Positions 1 to 10,249 of a DNA stretch of 64,000 nt are shown here, in pieces (position 1 is the first letter of the stretch; each line of letters starts with the position of its first letter). The position numbers and the translations under genes are program-made. The stretch covers positions 1,296,805 through 1,360,804 of the forward strand of contig NW_022985556.1 of the NCBI RefSeq assembly GCF_010093815.1, read 5' to 3'. The stretch comes from Pseudovirgaria hyperparasitica (taxonomy: Eukaryota; Ascomycota; Dothideomycetes; Acrospermales; Acrospermaceae). The notes under the pieces were generated by a model. It was not told the origin of the DNA and did no database searches. It saw nothing but the letters and a program-made list of their open reading frames with translations.

Positions 1-1693
1 GACTATATCCCCAAAAATGGTCTGAAATGGGTGGGAAATGTCAACGAGTTGAATGCAGGTCCGTGCTCGATATCCTTCAATTGCATGGATGGATACTCGT
101 CTGACCTTGGCGTTCAGGCTACGCCGCCGATGGCTATGCGCGTGTAAAAGGAATCGCTGCAATTGTTACCACCTTTGGCGTAGGAGAGCTGTCGGCCGTT
201 AACGCACTGGCCGGTGCGTACAGCGAATATGTTCCCGTTGTCCACATAGTCGGATGTCCTTCCACTGCTGCCCAGAAAGACGGTCTTCTTCTGCACCATA
301 CTCTTGGAAATGGTGACTACTCCGTTTTTGCCAATATGTCTCGTCAAATCTCCTGCGCTGTCTCCATGCTCAATGATCCTTACGAAGCCGCAACTCTCAT
401 CGACCATGCCATACAAGAGTGTTATATTAAAAGTAGACCGGTCTACATTTCTCTCCCCTCCGACATGGTCACGAAGAAGATTGAAGGCGCAAGGCTGAAC
501 GCGCCGTTGAACCTGGACTTTCCAACCAATGATCAAGACAAGGAAAATTACGTTGTTGATGTTGTGATGAAGTACCTCGAAGCAGCTAAATCACCCTGCA
601 TCGTCGTTGATGCCTGTTCCATAAGACACCGTGCTCTTGAGGAAGTCCACAAACTCGTTGCAACATCTGGCATACCTACCTTCGTTGCTCCAATGGGAAA
701 AGGGGCAATTGATGAGACCCTACCAAATTATGGCGGGGTGTACGCTGGTGATGGGTCGAATGAGGGCGTGCAGAACTACGTTGAAAATTCCGACCTTGTT
801 CTCAACATTGGTGCAATAAAGTCTGACTTCAACACTGCTGGTTTCACATATCGCATGTCGCAGCTCAAGTCCATCGACTTCCATAGTTACGGTGTATACG
901 TTCGATACTCCGAATATCCTGGAGTGCGCATGAATGGTGTTCTGAGAAAGGTGGCCGAGAAGCTCGGAAAGTTCAACGTGACAGCCCCATTCCCTAAACC
1001 AAGCAATGCAATCCCAGCAGAAGAGAAACAAGACGACTCTGGCGTAATTAGCCACGCTTGGTTGTGGCCACGTCTGGGCCAATGGCTGCGTGAGGACGAT
1101 GTTATCATCACAGAAACAGGTTTGTACCCATCGGATGCCAGAGGTCACCATGATTGACGCGTATAGGCACAAGTAATTTTGGTATTTGGGAGACTAGGTT
1201 TCCAAAGAATGTCATCGCCATATCGCAGGTACTTTGGGGTAGTATTGGATATGCGACGGCAGCATGTCAAGGTGCCGCATTAGCTGCGCGAGAGACAGGC
1301 AAAAAGCGGACGATTCTGTTCACCGGTGACGGTAGCTTCCAACTCACTGCCCAAGAAGTGTCAACAATGATCCGAAATGAGTTGGACCCGATAATATTCG
1401 TGCTTTGTAACAAGGGGTACACCATCGAACGATTTATCCACGGATGGAAAGACGCGTACAATGACGTGCAAGAGTGGGATTATAAGGGCATTCCGGCGGC
1501 TTTCGGCTGTTCCCCAGAAAAGCACCAGACGTACCGAGTTAAGTCAAAGAAAGAGATTGACGACCTATTCAACGACCAGACCTTTTCTGACAGCAATAAG
1601 CTGAGATTCGTGGAGATTGTAATGGACTGGGACGATGCTCCAAGGGCCCTTAAATCAACTGCCGCTGCATCTGCTAAGAGAAATGAGGGATAG
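1..1693 (+). CDS. pdc: Pyruvate decarboxylase, 5' end outside window
   Basis: This thiamine-diphosphate enzyme converts pyruvate to acetaldehyde and CO2 in the cytosol, the first step of alcoholic fermentation. Visible exons are 1-58, 118-1119 and 1167-1693; the introns 59-117 and 1120-1166 have GT-AG ends and restore the family frame. The exons encode about 528 residues, so roughly the first 35 of a usual 565-570 lie beyond the left edge. The cofactor-activating Glu sits in NELNAGYAADG, the catalytic His pair in [10 protein letters not shown], and the diphosphate/Mg site starts at [11 protein letters not shown]. The Asn-Asn usually ending that site reads NK (CNKGYTIE), a small departure from the family norm. 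The second junction rebuilds [10 protein letters not shown], a conserved PDC segment, which fixes the splice sites. Indolepyruvate decarboxylases are close relatives, but the match throughout is to fungal PDC. Confidence 0.95.
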
Positions 1694-2179
1694 ATGTAAG
1701 TATACGAATGAATGACAAACTTGACTCTGATCTTGAGCTGTTGACAACCTATGACATGGTCCCAAATCGCACAAAGAATGTACCATGCAAATCGAGTCCC
1801 TCCTGAGTGTAAGTGAACCTACCAATGCTGGGGGTTGTCTATCCACTAGCAGCCTCGAAAAATAAGTGAATCAACAATATCCGCGGCACGTGGCGCCACA
1901 TGACACTGTTTATAATTACAAGCTTGTTGTCTTTGCTTGTTCATCGTCGCGTAGCATAGCCTTGACTTGCCCACGCACACCGCACCTGGTTAATCTTAAA
2001 TTCGAAGAAAATTTGCTCCGTGTTTGACTTCCTCCACCTTTCGAGTTTCGTATCAACACAACGATCAGCACCAACACAGAAGTCCGATAGTTGAAGCTCG
2101 GTGAGTCTATAGATCTACAGATCCCTCACTCTGTATGACCTTTTTGCTAACTTCAAGCACCGCAACAGCAGATACCGTG
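1694..2179. other. Intergenic region with promoter and 5'UTR intron of the next gene
   Basis: This is the 3' flank of the PDC gene and the promoter of the Gln-rich protein gene. A CACGTG E-box-type palindrome lies at 1887-1892. A well-formed intron starts with GTGAGT at 2101, has a branch-like GCTAAC at 2146-2151 and offers AG acceptors at 2157, 2168 or 2171. If it is spliced, the first ATG of the long frame (2135) is removed from the mRNA. Confidence 0.6.
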
Positions 2180-4960
2180 ATGGAGGCTAAGGACAACTCA
2201 AAAGGAGTTGTGACCGAGTCAAAGGGAAAAGAGACAGAAACAGTCGATTTGACAGAGTCTCCTCCAAGGCCTTTGTCAGAGCCAATCAAGAACTCAGTAT
2301 CGGGTCCCTCAAACGTTCGCAAGTGTACAAGTCCTCACACGCGTGTTCCAGCAAAACGACGAGTTGTCGTTGACCCAGATTCCGATCATGAACATGAGCG
2401 CCGCGTTGTTCTTTATACACGTAGCCGTAGTGAAGATTCTGATGCATCCGATTATTGGCCGCCTACGACAGGTGTTCGTCAGGAAGAGACGCGACTTGAA
2501 GAAGAGCAGCTCGAGGCTGACTACGAAAGAGAGACAGCCCCAGAGCCACATAGGTCCTCAAGCAATATCGATGCTTCTTCAGCTCGTCAGTATCAGCCAC
2601 CAGGACCGCAAGGTCGTGATCCGCCTCTCATCCGCGGCCTATCAATGGTAAGATCCTTCGCTCCAACCATGCCGGCACACGGAAATCGTTTGATGTCCTC
2701 GAGAATGTTTGATATGCCTGGATATGCGAGCTACCCCCAGCAACAATATCACAGTGGTGGCGCGCCTTCGCTTCAATCGTACCAGGACCAGCCACAGCCA
2801 TTGATATATCCAGAGCCGATGGGTTATCCACAGCAGATGACCTATCCACAGCAGATGACCTATCCACAGCAGATGACCTATCCACAACAGATGGCCTACC
2901 CACAACAGATGGCCTACCCACAGCAGATGGCCTACCCACAACAGACCGGGTATCCACAACAGATGGGATATCCGCAGCAGATGCTTTATCCACAGCAAAC
3001 GGTGTACCCACAATACACCGTCCAACCACAGGAGTTGGCACAACAGCTGCAAATGGCCCATCCACAGCACATGACCTACCCGCAATATGTCAATCCCAGG
3101 CAACTTGTCCAGCAACAGGCCATCCCAGAGCATGTTCTCCCACAGCATGTTCTCCCACAGCATGTACTTCCACAGCATGTTCTTCCACAGCAGGTTCTTC
3201 CACAGCAGGTTCTCCCAAAGCAGGACGACCAGAAACAGGACGACCAGAAGCAGGTCAGCCAGAAGCAAGTCAACCAGAAGCAGGTCAACCAGAAGCACGT
3301 CAGCCAGAAGCACGTCAGCCAGAAGCACGTCAAACAGAAGCAGGTAAAACCAAAGCAGGTCGAACAGAAGCACGTGAACCAGAAGCAGGTAAAACCAAAG
3401 CAGGTCGAACAGAATCAGGTGACTTCAAAGCCGGCCAATCCAAAGGAAGCCAATCCAAAGGAAGTCAATCCAAAGGAAGCCAGACTGAAGCAGAGCTCTC
3501 AACAGCAGGTCAACCCTCAACAGCCTAGTCCTCAACAGGTCCACCAGGCAGAGCGAAGAGTACAGAGTGACCGCCATCCTGCAACTGCAAATACAGCTCT
3601 TCCCCTAGGAAGATCAGCTCATGTAGGTACGTCGCTGGCATTGCGGCCAAAGTCAAAAAACCCATCCACTGAGTTGATTCATCCGGCAGAGCCGACATTA
3701 CAACGTCCTGTCTCAGCTGTGGCTCTATCTGGTCAAGCTCTTGATTATTTTGCTTTTCCGGAAGATCCATGGGCCTCGCTCGGTCCTTCGACAAGCGGTG
3801 AGTATCCTCCAATACCGCCAAAGCCTGTTCTACGAAAAGCTACACTCGCTGCGGTTCCTGAGCAGACTCCAAACAGGATGGGCTTTTCAGGCTTCGCGCC
3901 AGAGAAAGGCAAGGATAAATCATCAGAGGACTCAGCGAGTAGTGGTGGCGTTGCAACCAGTCGCTCTAAGAAGGTCTATCATGAGCCTAAGGGCACAACC
4001 TCAGAACAGAAACTCGACTCCATTGTGCAAAGGCTTGTTGATTCCGCTTCCAAGAGAGCTGAGCGTCCGCAGGCCCCTACTCCTGTATCTGAGAAAGCCA
4101 CGGCACCATATCCCGTAGCTACGAAGTCCCGCCTCCAATTCTCAACCACTCCCAAACCGGCAACGAAGATGCCCTATACGCATCTCCAATATAAGAAGGC
4201 AGCCGCCACACATGCAGTAATCGCCGCAAAGGCAGTGACCGCCGCAAAGGCAGTAGCCACCGCGTTCCCTACTTCTTCCAGCGCCTCTCTCCCTAGCTTC
4301 GACCAGCCTGCAGATACCCTTCGAAACGAGGCCCGCACGCCTGACACTTTGGCTTCAAGTTCAGCAGTACAGGCCAACATCCAGACCGACACAGCCTCAG
4401 CTGTTCGTCGCGTCCTCTCGGGACGCAAGGTTGACAAATGGCTGTACACCATGCGTCTCGCCAATTTCAACGCCTCCGGCTCGCGCTGCATCGGCCGCGA
4501 GAACGCAGACACATGTCCATGCGAGGAGTGCTGCGACTTGATCCTAGCTATCAAGGGTGACATCGAGATTTTGCTGGACCCGCCTAAGCATGTGTACGAT
4601 CGTGGCCATCCCGACCCTAATGCCAGTAGTAGCAATCCTGACGGCAATCCAGATGACCATCTTGACGCTAGGGCTGAAGTCTATCTCTCGCCAACCTCCA
4701 TGCGTTCCATGCTCATTCATCATTTCTCGTCACGCATGCTCGAGGGTTCATCCACTCTGATGCTCTCGCCCGACGCGCCACTCAATCGCGTGCACAGTGC
4801 CGTGCGCAGGCGTTTGGGCATCGAGGACGCCTATGTGGCGTGGTTGAACACCGGCCAGAAGTGGAAGAAGGGCCTGGCGTGGGCACCAGGTCGCAACTAT
4901 CTGGAGCGTTGTCGCCGCAAGCGCACTGAGTATTTCGAGAGCGAGGTCGAGAAGAAATGA
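2180..4960 (+). CDS. Gln/Pro-rich repeat protein with conserved C-terminal region, function unknown
   Basis: I do not recognise a named family. The frame is open from 2135, but the ATG at 2180 is preferred because a convincing 5'UTR intron (GTGAGT at 2101, GCTAAC branch site, AG from 2157) would remove the earlier ATG; this gives 926 residues. The order is an acidic/Ser-rich N-terminus, a block of YPQQM repeats (DNA 2825-3019), PQHVL repeats, QKQVN/QKHVS repeats and PKEAN repeats to about 3490, a Ser/Ala-rich linker, then a non-repetitive C-terminal 200 residues. That last part holds a Cys cluster (CPCEECC), the Trp-containing segment DKWLYTMRL and a basic tail, and looks like the conserved, folded part. 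Low-complexity Gln tracts of this sort often mediate weak protein-protein contacts, which here is inference. No signal peptide or membrane segment is visible. Confidence 0.8.
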   Translation: MEAKDNSKGVVTESKGKETETVDLTESPPRPLSEPIKNSVSGPSNVRKCTSPHTRVPAKRRVVVDPDSDHEHERRVVLYTRSRSEDSDASDYWPPTTGVRQEETRLEEEQLEADYERETAPEPHRSSSNIDASSARQYQPPGPQGRDPPLIRGLSMVRSFAPTMPAHGNRLMSSRMFDMPGYASYPQQQYHSGGAPSLQSYQDQPQPLIYPEPMGYPQQMTYPQQMTYPQQMTYPQQMAYPQQMAYPQQMAYPQQTGYPQQMGYPQQMLYPQQTVYPQYTVQPQELAQQLQMAHPQHMTYPQYVNPRQLVQQQAIPEHVLPQHVLPQHVLPQHVLPQQVLPQQVLPKQDDQKQDDQKQVSQKQVNQKQVNQKHVSQKHVSQKHVKQKQVKPKQVEQKHVNQKQVKPKQVEQNQVTSKPANPKEANPKEVNPKEARLKQSSQQQVNPQQPSPQQVHQAERRVQSDRHPATANTALPLGRSAHVGTSLALRPKSKNPSTELIHPAEPTLQRPVSAVALSGQALDYFAFPEDPWASLGPSTSGEYPPIPPKPVLRKATLAAVPEQTPNRMGFSGFAPEKGKDKSSEDSASSGGVATSRSKKVYHEPKGTTSEQKLDSIVQRLVDSASKRAERPQAPTPVSEKATAPYPVATKSRLQFSTTPKPATKMPYTHLQYKKAAATHAVIAAKAVTAAKAVATAFPTSSSASLPSFDQPADTLRNEARTPDTLASSSAVQANIQTDTASAVRRVLSGRKVDKWLYTMRLANFNASGSRCIGRENADTCPCEECCDLILAIKGDIEILLDPPKHVYDRGHPDPNASSSNPDGNPDDHLDARAEVYLSPTSMRSMLIHHFSSRMLEGSSTLMLSPDAPLNRVHSAVRRRLGIEDAYVAWLNTGQKWKKGLAWAPGRNYLERCRRKRTEYFESEVEKK
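2825..3019 (+). repeat. In-frame 18-bp minisatellite encoding YPQQM units
   Basis: About ten tandem 18-bp units (consensus TATCCACAGCAGATGRCC) lie in the coding frame. Several neighbours are nearly identical, so recent expansion or contraction by slippage or unequal exchange is likely. The regular units also leave an antisense frame open by chance. Confidence 0.9.
3127..3420 (+). repeat. In-frame 15-bp minisatellites encoding PQHVL and QKQVN/QKHVS units
   Basis: Two adjoining arrays of 15-bp units are present: CCACAGCATGTTCTC-like units first, then CAGAAGCAGGTCAAC-like units. The unit length differs from the neighbouring 18-bp array, so the protein carries at least three separately expanded repeat types. 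Confidence 0.85.
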
Positions 4961-6124
4961 GAGGAAATGGAAGGTCGCAGTGTGAAGCGAGATGTGTTCG
5001 TCACACTCGTCAGTCAAAACACAAAAAGCTTGTTTATGTTTTCTTCCTTGCTTCCTTTTGCGGCCATTTGCTTTGCAGAATTGAGTCTTCACCGACTTGG
5101 ACTATCGCGCATGTTTATTCACTTACTCACTGGCTTCAACGGCCTGGTGCGTCGAGACACTACGTCTCACATACTCACTGGCTTAACACGGCCTGGTGCG
5201 TCGAGGGCATCACATACATGTCTCCCCTGCGTTTTACTCTTTCATAATGCGGATTTCGACAATGAGATCGACCCGAAAAGCGAGCGAATGGATTTGGAGG
5301 AAAAGGAACGAAAATCAGGACAAAAAAGAAATGGTGCTTTCAGGTTGAGTTTGTTCCGGATGCGGTAATCGTCACTTTGGCTTCACTAACACACTCGTTT
5401 GCTTGGCCTAGCTGGCTTTCTTTTGTTTATGAAGACGAGGATATTGTGTCTCTGCGTTGAGATTGTGCTTTTATCATGCTCTGGAAATTGATGGACTGGG
5501 ATTAATGGGATGGAATTGAAAATCGAAAAGAGAATGGTCGTAAAAGCGATAGGAAGGAAATGAAATGGAATACCAATAGCGATAGCAATAGCAATAGGAA
5601 TGCAATGCGAAAAGAATTGTGCGAGAAAACTGGGGTGTCGGCTTCGTCGATGCGTGGTTCTTGCCACATTGAAGGATGAATTAGGATTTAATAAGGTGCT
5701 TTACGGGCGGGCAGAGCTAACGAGTTGAGTGTGAATATACGGTATGGCGATTACAAAAGAAGATGACCTACTTCAGATGGAGAGTGGAACGGTGTAGCAG
5801 CTCTATGGATGTGAGATCGAAAACTGGGCTAAGCCTATCAGGGAAACCGAATATCATTCTGATTCTCGTCGAGATGAGTTAGCATGCCAAGGTGGTACAG
5901 TGCAGCGCTTTTGCGGCTCATATCAAAGCCTAATTTAGCAGATGCCAGCGAGCATAATAAAGGCACGACGATTCTTTTTGCAGGTTTTTCGCATGATATT
6001 TATTCGTCACGTGCTGTATCAGGCACTTCAAAGTGTCGAAGGCTTGGCACACACGACGCACGGATGAAACTCGATGAGTAACTTCTTTTCAACGCGTCAC
6101 CCAACATTTTCACTGATTATAAGC
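4961..6124. other. Intergenic region
   Basis: No frame here has coding character or recognisable similarity. It holds the 3' flank of the Gln-rich gene, a two-copy 48-bp tandem repeat (5124-5205), a short purine-rich patch with GCAATA-type simple repeats near 5570-5600, and the promoter of the Tan1 gene. Confidence 0.6.
5124..5205. repeat. Two-copy imperfect tandem repeat, period 48
   Basis: The segment starting TACTCACTGGCTT at 5124 recurs at 5172 with few changes and shares CGGCCTGGTGCGTCGAG. Two copies only; a local duplication downstream of a gene, with no clear function. Confidence 0.8.
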
Positions 6125-7339
6125 ATGGCCGAAGAATCAACCAACAAGCGGAAGCTTGGTGACGGAGAGACTTCTTCTAATCGACCTTCCAAAAAGACTG
6201 CCAAACATGGCTCTTCCGTAAGCGCCTTCTCGATCTCGATCAGCTGAAGCTCGAAGTTTGGTGCAAGTTAAACACACGAAAGCTAATACTCACACGTATA
6301 GGGCAAAAAGCAGTGGCGCACTCCACAAGGGACCCAGACCCAACATGGCGCTGAGAATCACCGCATCGAGGCTGGTGACGTAGGTATCTTCGCTACCTGT
6401 AACATGAAGCAGGAGAGAAAATGCATCGCTGAGCTGAGAGACTTGTTTGATGAGGTGAGCCCTACATTTCATGCTATAGTGTTGCATGACTGCTGACAGG
6501 CGGTCTGCAGTATGCTCAGCAGATCTACAACATTCGCGACGACGAGCCTGCTGGCGATCGAGATACACCAAAAGACATCTCGGCAGAAATTGCCAACGAG
6601 CTCGAGAGGATCAAGTCAAGCAAGACCGACGGCCTGTTCACTAATATCAAATTGGATGTTGAGTGCGGTACGTGATGTAGTCTCAATATGCACTTACGCC
6701 ACTGACCAGCCATAGTGGTCTTCATGAAAACACGCGAGCCAGTGGAGCCCGTATCTTTCGTGCATCAGATCTGCAAGGATGCTGCCGTCTCACACCGCAA
6801 GCAAAATCGATTCATCAAAAAGCTGATGCCCGTGACTTTGTTTGCCAAGGCCAATGAGAAAGGTCTTGACGAGATATCACAGAAAGTTCTCGCGCCACAT
6901 TTTCATAGAGAAGGCGCCGCAAGCAAGAAGGTGAGATGCAATTCGTCGTTCCAAGCGAACCACCTCGTACGAGTTACGCCTAGCGAACGAAGGACTGATT
7001 CGATCTGCATCTTCGTATAGTTTGCGATCCGACCGAATTTCCGCAATCACACCGTCATGAAGAGAAACGATGTGATCAAGCGCATCGCCGCTGCTGTTGG
7101 GCCTGGCCATGCAGTTGATCTGAAGAACTACGATCTTCTGATTCTGGTGGAGGTCTACGAGGTAAGTGGTATCTGTCCACGTGTCTGTGGCGTCGCGGCC
7201 CGCAGCGTGCACTGGACTTGGCCATGACTTACGCAAGCTACAGAATGTCCTTGGAATGAGTGTGGTTGGAGCTGATTACGATCAATTGAAGCGGTATAAT
7301 CTTGCTGAACTATATCAGCCGGAAGGCGAAGATGAATGA
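6125..7339 (+). CDS. tan1: Tan1/THUMPD1-type THUMP-domain protein, tRNA ac4C12 adaptor
   Basis: In yeast, Tan1 binds tRNA through its THUMP domain and partners the acetyltransferase Kre33 to make N4-acetylcytidine at position 12 of tRNA-Leu and tRNA-Ser. Exons are 6125-6217, 6302-6454, 6511-6667, 6716-6930, 7021-7161 and 7244-7339, all with GT-AG introns in compatible phase, giving 284 residues, the usual size. The N-terminus is basic and low-complexity. The core starts at IEAGDVGIFATC, followed by the Cys-containing KQERKCIAELRDLF. The C-terminal THUMP part runs through FHREGAASKKFAIRPNFR and KNYDLLILVEVYEN and ends in a Tyr-rich, acidic tail. The start codon gives the complete N-terminus and lies in a suitable context. 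Five introns in a short gene are common in this fungal group. Confidence 0.92.
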
Positions 7340-9098
7340 GCCTGGTAAATTGGCAATATGCCGTATCATTCTTCAAAGGGCTCTGTCATCCGACTCACAC
7401 CTGCATGTTTCGAAGAGATCTCAGGCAAGGATTGGGGCTAGCTAATCGTCGGCCGAGACGAACGATGCAGCGTATCCACCTCTCCTGTGGCGTTCTCATG
7501 TCGAACCTAATGTCGGTGCGGTGTGGTGCCCAGTGCTGAATTTACAGGTTACGATCTCATGAAAGCCCATGGCGCTCAATCACTGGAGCAATGCAATGGG
7601 TGGGCTTGTAGCGATCTCAACCTCTTCAAAAGTCCTCTAACGTATTTTCGGTTCGGGATACGGTAAACCGAAAGTAAAAGCACGCCCCAGCGGTACACGT
7701 TACTTTATATTCCGTTCTATTATAGACCCAGAACAGTGGCGTATCGTGCGTAGGCGCTTTCGTCTCCATGTGTTCGGGAGCCATCCGCTGCAGACAGGGG
7801 GTGATATGTGGACTACAGGCTACCGACAATGTCTCACTACGCACGATTTAGTGACAGTCTAGCTGTAGGCGAGCTCATGAGGGCAGCCGCCGTCCATAGT
7901 GTGCGAGATTTGTTTTCACATCCGACGCACAGTAATGAGTCGGTGGCCTCGCTCAGTGATGTTACACATCATCAAATCATCATCAGCAAAATAGACTAAT
8001 AAATCAGTACTTGAAGACATGGGCGATCCCAGCTCTATAGGGCTGGGATCGCGGGAGATAATCATTCATATCGCGTGGCGCATGAGCTCGATTGAACTTG
8101 GAGACTAGCCTCAGACGGCGCTTACGACATATCAGTGGTTTGATAATTCAGTATGAATCTTGCGCAGTGCAGACCGCAAGAAGCGCCAGGGCTGAAGACT
8201 TGGAGAAGCTTTACTAGACACGGGCAACTAAACGAGGTTTCATCGCATCGTGTCATCAGCCTCGCCCTATTCTCGCTTGACCCATGTCCGTGTCGGAGTG
8301 GTTGAGGGCGTCGAACGTTGGACTCTGGACGTTCCAGAAAGCAACTCCATTCACGACCGGGACTGGGAGCCGTGCAGCCAATCAGCGGCGCCCATTAACG
8401 ACCGCCATTCGTTTAGCTTTCCTCCTTTGAGCCTCACAAGCGAAACTTACGGGGTCCTCTGTGGTCTCTCTCCCTTTCATCCTCCACTCCTCCACGCCGT
8501 GCTACGGTGCTACGATCCTCTGACTCTGCTACTGTGCAAATGCACAAGTCACTAAAAACACACGCTTGTCGGCCACTCGGCACTTCCATCTCTTTCAAGC
8601 TTTTGTGGGCCGCCGCCAATTATGCCACCATCGAGGCAACGCCCAGCCATGTTGTGTATTCCTGTAATGGACGCGCTCCTGCTACGCCATCTGCTTTCGT
8701 AACGCGTCAGCATGCGACGACTTCGCCAATTTGCCGAAACACTTATGCACTATAACTGTCTCCTAAGACATCTCGGCTCACAAGGCGACAAGTGAAGACT
8801 TGCTATGCCTTCTGCTCTGTAGTATCATATATCCTGGATCGACCACCATAGAATTTGTTCACCTCTGGTCCTTATCCTCCAATATCTGGCGTTTGTACAA
8901 TTCCACAGACGAGTCCTTGTTATAGTCTACATACAGCCTCCCCATTTACAATATATGCGTTCTTGAACTTACCTCACGCCGATCTGCATAGCTGAAGAAA
9001 GCCCTACTTGGATGAGGCTTGGAGGTTTCAGGCGTGCTTTATAAGAGCCCTGGGCATTAGCACATCTGAATCTTGGCATCTGGAAGGCTCCCAAGGCA
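7340..9098. other. Intergenic region, 1.76 kb
   Basis: No coding region can be supported. Frames here are short and lack family resemblance. The one striking object is the hairpin at 8023-8052. The stretch near 8285-8350 looks tRNA-like at first sight but fails (see rejected items). Confidence 0.6.
8023..8052. repeat. Perfect 11-bp inverted repeat (hairpin)
   Basis: GCGATCCCAGC at 8023-8033 is mirrored exactly by GCTGGGATCGC at 8042-8052, with an 8-base spacer that can pair partly itself. No T-run follows, and fungal Pol II does not use hairpin terminators, so this is not called a terminator. It could be a regulator-binding palindrome or a small decayed element. Confidence 0.85.
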
Positions 9099-10249
9099 TT
9101 GAACAAAGAGTATTATTACTATTCCCAAAGACCCCTGCGGCCTTGCATGTCGCTTCTTACCAGCATGCACCTGCCTTGCTTCGATCACCATGGAGGTTCT
9201 CCACGTACGACTATGAGCTTTGGAACGATGATGAACTCTACTCCTCCAGCGTCCAGTCGATCTCCGGATTTCCAGAGTACTCAAGAACTTCTCAGGACGA
9301 TATTGCAGTCCTCGAGGATATGTCTACAGCAAGTCGAGCGTCTCAAGGGTGTGTTGAACAGGGTATATCTCGTGCGACTAGCCGATGGACGAGCTTATGT
9401 TATGAAATGCCCTCCCTATCGTTCAACACCGCTTCTGCGCCAGGAGAGACATGGCATGCAGGATGAATCACGGATACTCAAACTCATGGCGACGGCACCG
9501 GACGTTCCGATACCTCGCATCGTCCATTGTCGAGAACATGGAGGTTCTTTTGGGCCTTATCTTCTCCGAACTTTCATACCGGGAACCCGACTCACTGAAA
9601 TGGCACCGTACTTGACTGCGAGTGAACGAGAGACGATCGACCGTACACTTGGACGCCATATGGAGAGGATCACATCGTCCACTGCCGGTACGTTTGGAAC
9701 TTCTGCACCCGTCTTTGCAGGAGAGGGACATTCGAACTGGCAAAAGGCATTTCATCACCTACTGGAATCGACGCTACGGGACGCAGAAGATATGCTTGTG
9801 AGCGTGCCTTACGAAAGCATTCGCTCTCACTTTGAAAAGCACGGACACCTATTGAGACTCATCACGACGTCGCAGCTAGTTCCCATGCAAGCTGGCTTGC
9901 CTGAGAATGTCATTATCGACCAACACACAAAGCAAGTATCGGGCATCATAGGATTCTCTGATACGATCTGGGGAGACCCGATGATATCTCCTGTGCTCGC
10001 ACAGGCTAGTCCAGCGTTCTGGAAGGGTTATGGGAAATACCCGTCCCCGTCAGAGGGTGAACGTACGCGGCAGTTGATGTGAGTTTGGTCCTGATATCGA
10101 AAGGGTTCTTACTGACTGTTATCAGGTATACGATGTACCGAGCTCTCGTCCAGATAGTGACAAACTACTACCGTCCAAGCGAAGACGATCTTGAGCTGGA
10201 AGCCCGAAGGCTGCTGACTTGGTCTTTGAATCAACTCGACGCCATATGA
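9099..10249 (+). CDS. Aminoglycoside-phosphotransferase-fold protein, catalytic motifs lost
   Basis: Exons 9099-10078 and 10126-10249 (intron GTGAGT...CAG) give about 367 residues. The APH/choline-kinase fold is visible: VYLVRLADGRAYVMKCPP with the ATP Lys at about 103, the pairing Glu in QDESRIL (about 123), the IPRIVH and PYLLRTFIPG segments, and the C-lobe PENVIID...GIIGFSD. Where active members have HGDLxxxN, this one has MQAGLPEN, so the catalytic Asp is Ala (about 265); where they have the metal-binding Asp of IDF/IDW, it has Gly (about 285). The Asn is kept. The frame is intact over its full length, so it looks like a pseudokinase and not a decaying gene. Earlier or later Met residues (for instance at 9147) could be the true start. 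Its ligand is unknown. Confidence 0.75.

Noticed and set aside
2642-3373. 243-codon antisense open frame opposite the repeat protein
   Set aside because: Its Leu/Trp repeats are the mirror of the Gln-rich minisatellites; regular units keep the antisense frame open by chance.
8285-8350. tRNA-like stretch with a GGAGTGGTTGAGGGCG D-arm-like segment and a TTGGACTCTGG anticodon-arm-like segment
   Set aside because: No acceptor stem closes, there is no TTCGA-type T loop, and the anticodon loop would have ten bases. It does not fold as a tRNA.
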